DNA of 64,000 nt from G963677185 sp963677185 (GTDB lineage Bacteria; Bacillota; Syntrophomonadia; Syntrophomonadales; Syntrophomonadaceae). Made by a program: the position numbers and the translations under genes. A model generated the notes under the pieces. It did no database searches and was not told the origin of the DNA. It saw only the letters and a list, made by a program, of their open reading frames with translations. Positions 8,851 to 17,600 of the stretch are shown piece by piece (the first letter of the stretch is position 1; every line of letters starts with the position of its first letter). The DNA lies in assembly GCA_963677185.1 (NCBI GenBank), contig OY781889.1, forward strand, positions 2,232,001 through 2,296,000, in the 5' to 3' direction.

Positions 8851-9993
8851 ATGGCTTTTGGTTTTACTTACAACGAGGATCAGTTGAATTTGCAAAAAAC
8901 GGTGAGGAAGTTCGTGGAAAAAGAAATCGTCCCGGTTCGAGCTTCATATGACGAGTCAGAGGAATTCCCCTGGCCGGAGGTCAAAAAAATGTTCGACCTG
9001 GGACTTAATTGCATGAATGCACCTGAAAAGTACAATGGCATGTCCTTTGGCAATGTTGGATTATGCATGGTGGCTGAAGAGCTTTGCCGGGGTTGCCTGG
9101 GAATCGCCATTACGCCGTTGGCCAATATGCTGGCATCTGAACCGGTTCTTTACGGCGGCACCGAAGAACAGTGGGATTACTGGTATCCTGGCCTTTGTGA
9201 GGAAGGCAAGCTGGCTGCTTATGCAGTTACTGAACCGGGAGCTGGTTCGGATGTTGCCGGTCTTTCGACCAGTGCCAAAAAGGACGGGGATTACTATATT
9301 CTGAACGGTTCGAAGTGCTTTATAACCAATGGCAAACACGCTGACAAGCTGTGTGTGCTGGCGACCCATGACAAGAGCAAGGGTAATCGCTCCCAATCGT
9401 TTTTCATGGTGGACACCAAGACTGAAGGTGTTTCATTCGGTAAAAGCGAGCATAAAATGGGAATGCGATGTTCCGAAACTTCAGAGGTCATTCTCGACAA
9501 TGTTAAAGTACACAAAAAATACCGTCTGGGCAATGAAGGGGACGGTTTCAAACTGGCTATGAAATCGTTTAATTCTTCCCGGCCTTTCATTGCTTCAGCA
9601 TCGGTGGGCGTGGCAACCGCGGCTTTCGAATTTTCTCGGGATTATGCGAAAGAACGCAAAGCCTTTGGCACCAATATAGCCAATTTTCAGGCCATTCAGT
9701 TCATGCTGGCGGATATGGCTATGGATATCGAAGCCTCGCGCCTTTTGTGGCAAAAAGCAGCCTGGCTGTTGGATGAAAAGCTTATGGCTTCAGACCTTTC
9801 GGCCATGAGCAAATGCTTTGCGGCGGACATGGCAATGAGGGCAACCACTAATGCAGTGCAAATTCTGGGTGGATACGGTTTCTGCCGGGAATATCCAGTC
9901 GAAAAAATGATGCGGGATTCCAAGATCCTGCAGATTTTCGAGGGAACATCCCAGGTCCAGAGGATTATAATTGGCAAAAGCGTGTTGGCCTGA
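8851..9993 (+). CDS. Short-chain (butyryl-type) acyl-CoA dehydrogenase
   Basis: FAD enzyme that oxidises acyl-CoA to trans-2-enoyl-CoA, the first step of beta-oxidation, passing electrons to an electron-transfer flavoprotein. The 380-residue product has normal family length, the substrate/FAD motif AYAVTEPGAGSD (near residue 130), KCFITNG, and the catalytic glutamate in IFEGTSQVQ near residue 365, the position used by short/medium-chain enzymes. Start follows GGAGGGGG. It is first in the sigma-54-driven operon. No etfAB genes are nearby, so the electron acceptor is encoded elsewhere. Substrate chain length is inferred from operon content, not from residues. Confidence 0.93.
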   Translation: MAFGFTYNEDQLNLQKTVRKFVEKEIVPVRASYDESEEFPWPEVKKMFDLGLNCMNAPEKYNGMSFGNVGLCMVAEELCRGCLGIAITPLANMLASEPVLYGGTEEQWDYWYPGLCEEGKLAAYAVTEPGAGSDVAGLSTSAKKDGDYYILNGSKCFITNGKHADKLCVLATHDKSKGNRSQSFFMVDTKTEGVSFGKSEHKMGMRCSETSEVILDNVKVHKKYRLGNEGDGFKLAMKSFNSSRPFIASASVGVATAAFEFSRDYAKERKAFGTNIANFQAIQFMLADMAMDIEASRLLWQKAAWLLDEKLMASDLSAMSKCFAADMAMRATTNAVQILGGYGFCREYPVEKMMRDSKILQIFEGTSQVQRIIIGKSVLA

Positions 9994-10098
9994 TAATGGC
10001 TACTTGCGAAGCAATCGTCAATTAGCGTTGGCGAAATGGTAGATTTTTGCCAGGGGACGCAGAAAAACAGTCCTTGAACAACAATAAGGAGGTTTTTT

Positions 10099-11055
10099 AT
10101 GAAGTACGAGCCTATTATAGCCCAAAAGGGGAAGGCCAAGCCCCCGACCAACAAGGTTATGACCGCCAAAGAAGCCGTAGCGAAATTAATCCATGAAGAC
10201 ACTTACCTGGGGATGTCGGTTAGCGCCGCACCGGCTGCGCTGATATGGGAAATGGTGAGGCAGAGGGACCGGATCAAGACCCTGGATCTGGTCATTACCA
10301 GCCAGATCGGGATGTCCTCCGTCCTGATAGGGTCCGGCCTGGTTAGAAAACTCGAGATGGCTTACAATTGGGGAGGAATTGAAGGCGAGGACAAGGTTTT
10401 CCGGCGGGCAGTGGAAAAAGGCATCCCCCGGCCCCTGGAAGTTGAAGAATATAGCAATTACGGTGCTGCTATGCGCTGGCTGGCGGGTTCCATGGGCTTG
10501 CCGTTCATGCCAACCAAATCAATGCTGGGTTCGGAAATCCCGAAATACAATCCCCTGGTCAAAGTGGTCGACGACCCTTATACCAACCGGCCGGTGGCAC
10601 TGGTTCCGGCTTCCACTCCTGATGTGGGCATCATGCATTGCGCTCGCGCTGATGAAATTGGCAATGTGCAATGTATTGGGCTATACGGGAACACCGATAC
10701 CCTGGCAAGGGCTTCCAAGCACGTAATAGTAACAGTCGAAGAAATAGTCACCCAGGACGAGATCCGGCGCATGCCTAATATGACCACAATTCCATACTAC
10801 TATGTAGATGCGGTGGTTCATGCTCCCTTTGGCGCCCACTGGAGAGAATCCAGCTTCTACTATCACCACGACCTGGCCTATGGTCTGGACGCTTATCAAC
10901 AGTTTTCCACCCAGGAAGGCTGTGAAGCATGGCTGGATAAGTTCGTTTTAGGCACCGAGGATTGGGATGATTATTGCAAAATGGTCGGTTTTGACCGGCT
11001 CAACCGCTTGCAGCAAAGTGAACACAAATATCAGAAATTTGGAGAGATGAGGTGA
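10099..11055 (+). CDS. Family I CoA-transferase, subunit A (glutaconate CoA-transferase type)
   Basis: Alpha subunit of a CoA-transferase that moves CoA between acyl-CoA and a free acid. The 318-residue product carries a SAAPAALIW stretch after an N-terminal KVMTAKEAVAKL segment, as in GctA-like subunits. Its stop overlaps the region just before subunit B, as usual for these pairs. In this operon the likely job is activating butyrate or another short fatty acid with acetyl-CoA as donor, avoiding ATP use. That substrate is inferred from the neighbours; glutaconate itself is not implied. Start follows AAGGAGG. Confidence 0.85.
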   Translation: MKYEPIIAQKGKAKPPTNKVMTAKEAVAKLIHEDTYLGMSVSAAPAALIWEMVRQRDRIKTLDLVITSQIGMSSVLIGSGLVRKLEMAYNWGGIEGEDKVFRRAVEKGIPRPLEVEEYSNYGAAMRWLAGSMGLPFMPTKSMLGSEIPKYNPLVKVVDDPYTNRPVALVPASTPDVGIMHCARADEIGNVQCIGLYGNTDTLARASKHVIVTVEEIVTQDEIRRMPNMTTIPYYYVDAVVHAPFGAHWRESSFYYHHDLAYGLDAYQQFSTQEGCEAWLDKFVLGTEDWDDYCKMVGFDRLNRLQQSEHKYQKFGEMR

Positions 11056-11060
11056 TAAGC

Positions 11061-11933
11061 ATGAGTGAATATGCAAGCAAGTATTCATTGCCGGAACTAA
11101 TGGCTGCAACGGTGGCCCGGGAAATTCAAAACGGCGAATTGGCTTTCATAGGGGTCGGCATGCCCTTGATGGCTGCTACCGTGGCAAAATTTACCCATGC
11201 GCCTGACTTCAACATGATGGTGGAATACGGTGCGGTGGGGCCTTCTCCCCGGCGCCTGCCCATGTGCGTCAACTGCGCGGTTAATAATGAAAGAGCATAT
11301 TATGTCGGCTCCCAGCGGGAAGTCATGGGCGCTCAACAATCGGGTCTGGTTGATGTAGGCTGCATAAGCGGAGCCCAGATCGATAAATTCGGCAATCTTA
11401 ATTCAACCATGATCGGTCCTGATGTGGCCAATCCCAAGGTTAGATTGGCCGGCAGCGGAGGTGCCAATGATATCGCTTCCTCGGCCAGCCGCACCATAAT
11501 CATGATGCGTCAGGACGGCCGGAATTTTGTCAATAAGCTTGATTATCTCACTTCTCCTGGACACATTTATGGTCCTGGACAACGCGAAAAGGCGGGGCTG
11601 CGTGGAGGCGGTCCGGCGGCAGTGGTAACCACCATGGGGGTTTATCGTTTCGATCAGGATACCTGCGAAATGTTTTTGGAAAAAATCCATCCCGGAGTGG
11701 ACCTGGACAAGGTCAAGGCCTCGGTTCAATGGGAGCTGGCTGTTTCACCAAAATTATGCGAAACAGAACCTCCTACCGAAGAGCAGGTGACAATTATGCG
11801 CACCCTCGACCCGCTGGCGGTGTATCTGGGCAATGGCCGGGCGTTGCTGGCCGGCGATTTTGAGGCATTCATGGGAATGTTCGAGAGCAGCTATCAGCCC
11901 ATGATGGATTTGATGAAATCCAAGGGCATGTAA
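11061..11933 (+). CDS. Family I CoA-transferase, subunit B (glutaconate CoA-transferase type)
   Basis: Beta subunit partner of the preceding gene. I start at the ATG at 11061, eight bases after GAGG; a GTG at 11052 overlaps the stop of subunit A and is less likely. Glu55, in the context MVEYGAVGPSP, lies where the beta-subunit glutamate that forms the CoA-thioester intermediate is expected in GctB. The C-terminal half has the Gly-rich GSGGANDIASSA motif. About 290 residues, normal for the family. It should form an alpha2-beta2 type cytoplasmic enzyme acting on short-chain acids made or consumed by the operon. Confidence 0.85.
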   Translation: MSEYASKYSLPELMAATVAREIQNGELAFIGVGMPLMAATVAKFTHAPDFNMMVEYGAVGPSPRRLPMCVNCAVNNERAYYVGSQREVMGAQQSGLVDVGCISGAQIDKFGNLNSTMIGPDVANPKVRLAGSGGANDIASSASRTIIMMRQDGRNFVNKLDYLTSPGHIYGPGQREKAGLRGGGPAAVVTTMGVYRFDQDTCEMFLEKIHPGVDLDKVKASVQWELAVSPKLCETEPPTEEQVTIMRTLDPLAVYLGNGRALLAGDFEAFMGMFESSYQPMMDLMKSKGM

Positions 11934-12063
11934 ACGATACTAATCAAGGCTTTGGAGCCCAACGCAGCGCTGCTTGCCGCAGGTTTGCAGCACCTGCTAC
12001 GGGAAGCTCCATTTTCCCGCACTATTTGTGCGATTAATGATTGGACAGAAAGGTGGATCTGGA

Positions 12064-13242
12064 ATGCGTGATGTAGTAATAGTAGCAGGCAAGAGAACTC
12101 CGATTGGAGATTTCATGGGCACTCTCAAGGACTTTACAGCCGTTCAGCTGGGCACCATAGCGTTCAAGGCGGCAATTGAGCAAGCCGGGATAGAGCCGGC
12201 CCTGATTGAGGAGGTTGCCACCGGGCATGTTTATCAAGCCGGATGCAAAGGGAATCCCAGCCGCCAGGTAACTATCCATGCCGGCTGTCCCGTGGAAACG
12301 GTGTCGGTTACGATAAATCAGCAATGCCCCTCCTCGATGAGAGCGGCAGAGATCATCAGCCAGGAGATTCAGCTGGGCAAAATAGATATAGGCGCAGCCG
12401 TGGGTCATGAGAGCATGACCAATATTCCATATTTGCTGCTCAAAGCCCGGATGGGCTATCGCATGGGCTCTGATAAATTTGAAGACGGTATGATGTATGA
12501 CGCCTTTATTGATGCTTTCTACAATTACCATGCCGGTGTTACTGCCGAAAATTTGGTGGAAATGTACAGCATTCCTCGTCAGGAACAGGATGATTGGGGT
12601 TTAATGAGCCATCAAAGAGCATGTGCAGCAATTGCGGCGGGTAAGTTTAAAGACGAAATTGTTCCGGTAGAAATTAAAACCAGAAAGGGCATAGTATCCT
12701 TTGATACCGATGAACATCCCAATGCCAAGGTTAGCCTGGAGTCCATGGCCAAGTTGAAACCGGCTTTCAAGAAGGACGGCTCGATAACCGCCGGCAATGC
12801 TTCCTCGATCAATGATGGAGCATCGGCCATGATTCTAATGGGAGCGGATCGCGCCAAAGAACTGGGTATTAAGCCACTGGCCCGTATCGTAGCGACCGCT
12901 TCGGCTTCGGTGGATCCCAAAATAATGGGGATCGGAGTAGTGCCGGCTGTCCGCAGAGCCTTAAAGCTTGCCAACATGAATATCGACGACATTGAATTAT
13001 GGGAAATGAATGAAGCCTTTGCGGCTCAGGTAATTGCCTGCAACCGCGAGCTAAAGGTTGATGTTAACAAGATCAATGTTTTAGGCTCCGGTGTTGCCCT
13101 GGGGCATCCAGTAGGCATGACCGGTGCCCGGCTGATAATCACTCTTATGAATGAAATGCAGCGCAGCAAGAAGCAGTTTGGATGCGCGACACTGTGTGCG
13201 GGCGGCGGTCCAGCCATGGCTACAATTATAGAAGCATTGTAA
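12064..13242 (+). CDS. Acetyl-CoA acetyltransferase (thiolase)
   Basis: Cleaves 3-ketoacyl-CoA with CoA (or condenses acetyl-CoA in reverse), the last step of beta-oxidation. The start at 12064 gives MRDVVIVAGKRTPIG, the standard thiolase N-terminus; upstream in-frame codons from 11974 are not coding-like. Length 392 residues is normal. Catalytic residues are visible: Cys in INQQCPSSMR near residue 88, His in ALGHPVGMTG and Cys in LCAGGGPA near the C-terminus. Pro-Ser after the nucleophile instead of the usual Gly-Ser is mildly unusual. It lies 130 bases after the CoA-transferase, inside the operon. Confidence 0.93.
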   Translation: MRDVVIVAGKRTPIGDFMGTLKDFTAVQLGTIAFKAAIEQAGIEPALIEEVATGHVYQAGCKGNPSRQVTIHAGCPVETVSVTINQQCPSSMRAAEIISQEIQLGKIDIGAAVGHESMTNIPYLLLKARMGYRMGSDKFEDGMMYDAFIDAFYNYHAGVTAENLVEMYSIPRQEQDDWGLMSHQRACAAIAAGKFKDEIVPVEIKTRKGIVSFDTDEHPNAKVSLESMAKLKPAFKKDGSITAGNASSINDGASAMILMGADRAKELGIKPLARIVATASASVDPKIMGIGVVPAVRRALKLANMNIDDIELWEMNEAFAAQVIACNRELKVDVNKINVLGSGVALGHPVGMTGARLIITLMNEMQRSKKQFGCATLCAGGGPAMATIIEAL

Positions 13243-13264
13243 TTATTGAAAAGGAGGTTCCAAA

Positions 13265-14119
13265 ATGACAGTGAAAAAACTGGGGGTCCTCGGCGCTGGC
13301 TCAATGGGCGCAGGAATAGCCCAGGTCGGTGCGCAGTCCGGTCTGGATGTTGTACTGGTGGATTTGGAACAGAAGCTGGTGGATAAAGCCCTTAAAAATA
13401 TGACTAAAAACTGGGATAAGGATGTAAGCAAGGGCAAGCTGAGCGAGAAGGACCGGGAGCAGAACCTGGCTAATATTAAGTGCAGCACCCACAATATTGA
13501 CCTCAAAGACTGTGATCTGGTTATCGAAGTCATCGTAGAGAACCTGGATATTAAAAAAAGGGTTTTCCAGGAATTGAACGATATCTGCAATCCTAACACG
13601 GTGATTGCTTCCAATACCTCGGGATTCAGCATAACTGAAATTGCAGCAGCCAGCGGGAGGCCGGACAAGGTAGTGGGAATGCATTTCTTCAATCCCGTTC
13701 CGGTTATGAAGCTGGTCGAGGTCATACCCGGAGTTGAAACCAGCGAAAAAACTGTAAACCTGGCTATGGATGCCTGCTTGAAAATAGGTAAAAAAGCCAT
13801 CAAAGCCAAAGAATCCCCCGGATTTATAGTCAACCGCTTGCTGGTGCCGTATTTAAACGATGCAGCCTGCGCATTCCAGGAAGGGGTGGCATCTGCGGCC
13901 GAGATCGATGAAGCCATGAAGCTTGGAGCTAATATGCCTATCGGTCCCCTGGCTCTGTGCGACCTGGTCGGTATTGATATTCTGCTGATGGTAGTGGAGT
14001 ATTTTTATAAGGAGTTTGGCGACCCGAAATTCAGACCTTCGCTGGCGTTAAAACAAAAGGTCAGGGCAGGCCACTTCGGCATTAAAACCGGTAAAGGATT
14101 CTACGATTACGCAAAGTAG
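13265..14119 (+). CDS. 3-hydroxybutyryl-CoA dehydrogenase
   Basis: NAD(P)-dependent oxidation of 3-hydroxyacyl-CoA to 3-ketoacyl-CoA. The 284-residue product has the Rossmann motif LGAGSMGAGIAQ at residues 9-20, the conserved NTSGFSITEIA, and the catalytic histidine in GMHFFNPVPVMKLVE near residue 140, followed by the all-helical C-terminal domain. It is the single-function bacterial form (Hbd/PaaH type), without a fused hydratase. Start follows AAAAGGAGG 22 bases after the thiolase stop. Last gene of the operon, followed by two terminator hairpins. Confidence 0.94.
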   Translation: MTVKKLGVLGAGSMGAGIAQVGAQSGLDVVLVDLEQKLVDKALKNMTKNWDKDVSKGKLSEKDREQNLANIKCSTHNIDLKDCDLVIEVIVENLDIKKRVFQELNDICNPNTVIASNTSGFSITEIAAASGRPDKVVGMHFFNPVPVMKLVEVIPGVETSEKTVNLAMDACLKIGKKAIKAKESPGFIVNRLLVPYLNDAACAFQEGVASAAEIDEAMKLGANMPIGPLALCDLVGIDILLMVVEYFYKEFGDPKFRPSLALKQKVRAGHFGIKTGKGFYDYAK

Positions 14120-14134
14120 CTAGATGAGATGTCT

Positions 14135-14167
14135 ACAGGCAGGGAAAACCTTTTCCCGCCTGTTTAT
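14135..14167 (+). terminator. First terminator after the beta-oxidation operon
   Basis: ACAGGCAGGGAAAA and TTTTCCCGCCTGT form a 13-bp stem with one mismatch around a two-base centre, followed by TTTAT. Confidence 0.8.
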
Positions 14168-14218
14168 ATCATACCCGGCGCCTCATTATTCATTGTATTG
14201 ACTTTACACACCCTCTTG

Positions 14219-14255
14219 GGCTTCATCGCATGTATGCGCTGAAGCCAATTTTTTT
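14219..14255 (+). terminator. Second terminator after the beta-oxidation operon
   Basis: GGCTTCA ... TGAAGCC with an inner GCAT/ATGC stem, followed by AATTTTTTT. A back-up to the hairpin 60 bases upstream. Confidence 0.85.
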
Positions 14256-14676
14256 GTCTGCAGCCAGGCGATGGGGATGTCCCTGCCCTGTATCCGGACT
14301 GTTACAGGAACTATTGTCATACATATATTGGCAGGAATGAAAGAAAAGATTAATAAATTACATTTGGCACCATCTAAAGATGAAATAGCTTGCCAGTAAT
14401 GTATCAGGTTCTATTACAGATACCTGACTGCTGGTTCAGTCGTTCAGAACATCACCGTGGAGCAATCTATGTGTTGCCCATTATGACTGTGTTTGCACTG
14501 GTTCCTATCTATAGAAAATCAGCTTTACAATATATTACCAGTGTGATAGATGTACTAAAGGATAGAACCGGATTGGGGTCGCAAGAAGGACCTGGTTATT
14601 ACATATAGTTCCTGTAAGTCAGCGACAGGGATATTCTGGTGTGAATAAAACAATAGAATGGGGAGTGAACGGGTTA
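14256..14676. other. Non-coding stretch before the large repeat protein
   Basis: About 420 bases with no convincing gene; the 72-codon frame at 14390-14608 has no ribosome site and no recognisable fold. No clear sigma-A promoter, riboswitch or repeat was seen. It probably holds the promoter and leader of the large secreted protein gene. Confidence 0.4.
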
Positions 14677-17600
14677 ATGTTAAAAAAAAAGGCAGTATTG
14701 TCCCAGGTCGCGATTGTTATGATGGTTGCTATGCTGGTGCCATTGAGCGGAGGCCTGGCTTTAGGAGCGGTAGTACCGCCCACGGTATCCACCGGATCAT
14801 ACGGCAGTGTTACTGAATACAGCGCCTGCGTATATGGGAGCGTCGATAAAAACGGCGGTGATTATATAACGGAATATGGCATCAAGTACGGAACCAGTTC
14901 TTCTAACATGGATAAAATTCCGGTTGGATACAGCCATATATCAGGCTCCTATTCGGCTGACCTGAGCGGTTTACAGCCGGGCACAACATATTATTACCAG
15001 GCCTATGCCTGGAATTCAGCCGGGCCTTCCACGGGCGGCATCCAGACATTCCAGACAGACTCGCTGCCGGTCGCTACCAAGCCTTCGGTAACTACTTATG
15101 ACCCCTCGACTTATGATACTACCACAGCGACCATACAAGGCTATGTCAGCAGTGACAGCGCCTTGAGCAGCTTCTTCTTCAAATATGGCACCAGTTCCAG
15201 CAGTTTAAACCAGACCTGTTACGGTTATGGTCTGAACGGACAGAACAGTGGCACGTTTACTGGCGATTTGACCGGCCTGCAGCCGAATACAACCTATTAT
15301 TACAAAGCCTGCGCGGTAAATTCAGCAGGGCAGAGCGAAGGCTACACAGCCAGCTTCAAGACTCAGGCTTTGGTTGTGGCCAACAAACCCGCGGTTACAA
15401 CCTATGACCCCTCTACTTATGGAACTACCACAGCGACCATACAAGGCTATGTCAGCAGTGACAGCGCCTTGAGCAGCTCCTTCTTCAAATATGGCACCAG
15501 TTCCAGCAGTTTAAACCAGACCTGTTACGGTTATGGTCTGAACGGACAGAACAGTGGCACGTTTACTGGCGATTTGACCGGCCTGCAGCCGAATACAACC
15601 TATTATTACAAAGCCTATGCGGTTAATTCAGCAGGGCAGAGCGAAGGCTATACAGCCAGCTTCAAGACCCAGGCTTTGGTTGTGGCCAACAAACCCGCGG
15701 TTACAACCTATGACCCCTCTACTTATGGAACTACCACAGCGACCATACAAGGCTATGTCAGCAGTGACAGCGCCTTGAGCAGCTTCTTCTTCAAATATGG
15801 CACCAGTTCCAGCAGTTTAAACCAGACCTGTTACGGTTATGGTCTGAACGGACAGAACAGTGGCACGTTTACTGGCGATTTGACCGGCCTGCAGCCGAAT
15901 ACAACCTATTATTACAAAGCCTGCGCGGTGAATTCAGCAGGGCAGAGCGAAGGCTATACAGCCAGCTTCAAGACCCAGGCTTTGGTTGTGGCCAACAAAC
16001 CCGCGGTTACAACCTATGACCCCTCTACTTATGGAACTACCACAGCGACCATACAAGGCTATGTCAGCAGTGACAGCGCCTTGAGCAGCTTCTTTTTCAA
16101 ATATGGCACCAGTTCCAGCAATTTAAGCCAGACCTGTTACGGTTATGGTCTGAACGGACAGAACAGTGGCACGTTTACTGGCGATTTGACCGGCCTGCAG
16201 CCGAATACAACCTATTATTACAAAGCCTGCGCGGTGAATTCAGCAGGGCAGAGCGAAGGCTATACAGCCAGCTTCAAGACCCAGGCTTTGGTTGTGGCCA
16301 ACAAACCCGCGGTTACAACCTATGACCCCTCTACTTATGGAACTACCACAGCGACCATACAAGGCTATGTCAGCAGTGACAGCGCCTTGAGCAGCTTCTT
16401 CTTCAAATATGGCACCAGTTCCAGCAATTTAAGCCAGACCTGTTACGGTTATGGTCTGAACGGACAGAACAGTGGCACGTTTACTGGCGATTTGACCGGC
16501 CTGCAGCCGAATACAACCTATTATTACAAAGCCTGCGCGGTGAATTCAGCAGGCCAGAGCGAAGGTTACACCGCCAGCTTAAGGACCGAACCGCTGTCTG
16601 GCCAGTATTCGGTAACGACATCCAGCCCCAAGGCTTATGATGCTAGTACTGCAACCCTTCAGGGCTATGTAAACAGCGACGGCGCCCTGACTGATTTCTA
16701 TTTCAAGTACGGCACCAGCGCCAGCAATTTGAGCAAGGTTAGCTATGGATATGGCCTGGACGGCCAGAGCACCGGGAATTTCTACGGGGATTTGAGCGGA
16801 TTGCTGCCGAATACGACCTACTATTACAAAGCATTGGCAAGTAATTCAACTGGCAGTATTGAAGGCAGTGTTCAGAGTTTCACGACCAAATCCGCTGCAG
16901 CCGCAGCCATGGAATTTGTGAGCGGCTCGGTTGCGGTTGAACCCGGAACAGGAGTGGTAGGAGACACTTTCAGGTTCACGGCCGGGGTTAAAGGCAATCC
17001 AGCTTATGCTTATGTATGCTTTGACCTCGGTCTGGGGAAATATGGCTCCTGGGCGGATAAAGCAAGCTGTAAAGCCAATTTTAAGATGCAGGAAGAATCA
17101 CGCAGCACTGATGGCACGGTGACGTACTCATTTTCCAAAGCGTTAAGCTCTTCGGGCTGTTCGGCGGAGAGCTTCAATCGTTATTTCAAAGTATGCGCCG
17201 TTGATGGCAGCAACAACGAGATAATTAGCGAAATCAAGTCATTCCAGGTTAAAGCAGTCAGCACACCTGCCGGAACAACAGCTATTGGTGACATCGGGGT
17301 AAACGGAAAAGTTTACAGCACCGGGTCCATATATGAAGGATACGCAGGCAAGGAGTTCCTTTTCACCGCCAGTATCAGCGGCGCTCCGTCGTCGGTGGTA
17401 ATTCAGTTCGATAATGGCAACGGCTCCACCTTGATGGCAGACAAGATGGCCATGAGCAAGGATGGGGCGCCGGCCAGTGACGGCTCTTCGATTTACAAAT
17501 ACAAACTAACCGTGAATTCTCCCGGACCAGCCAGCAGCTACAAACGAAAGGTGCGAATAACCGCAGGCACCGTTAATAAAGAGGCCTTTTTCGTAGTGCG

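Noticed and set aside
11974..12063. 30-residue N-terminal extension of thiolase
   Set aside because: Cysteine/proline-rich and unlike any thiolase; the ATG at 12064 gives the standard start.
14390..14608. 72-codon open frame before the giant repeat protein
   Set aside because: No ribosome site, odd composition, no recognisable fold; the region is more likely a leader or promoter.
15094..16623. Regular direct repeats that might be a CRISPR array or satellite
   Set aside because: The 306-bp period keeps one open frame of 102 codons per unit, encodes a fibronectin-III-like domain, and has no spacers.
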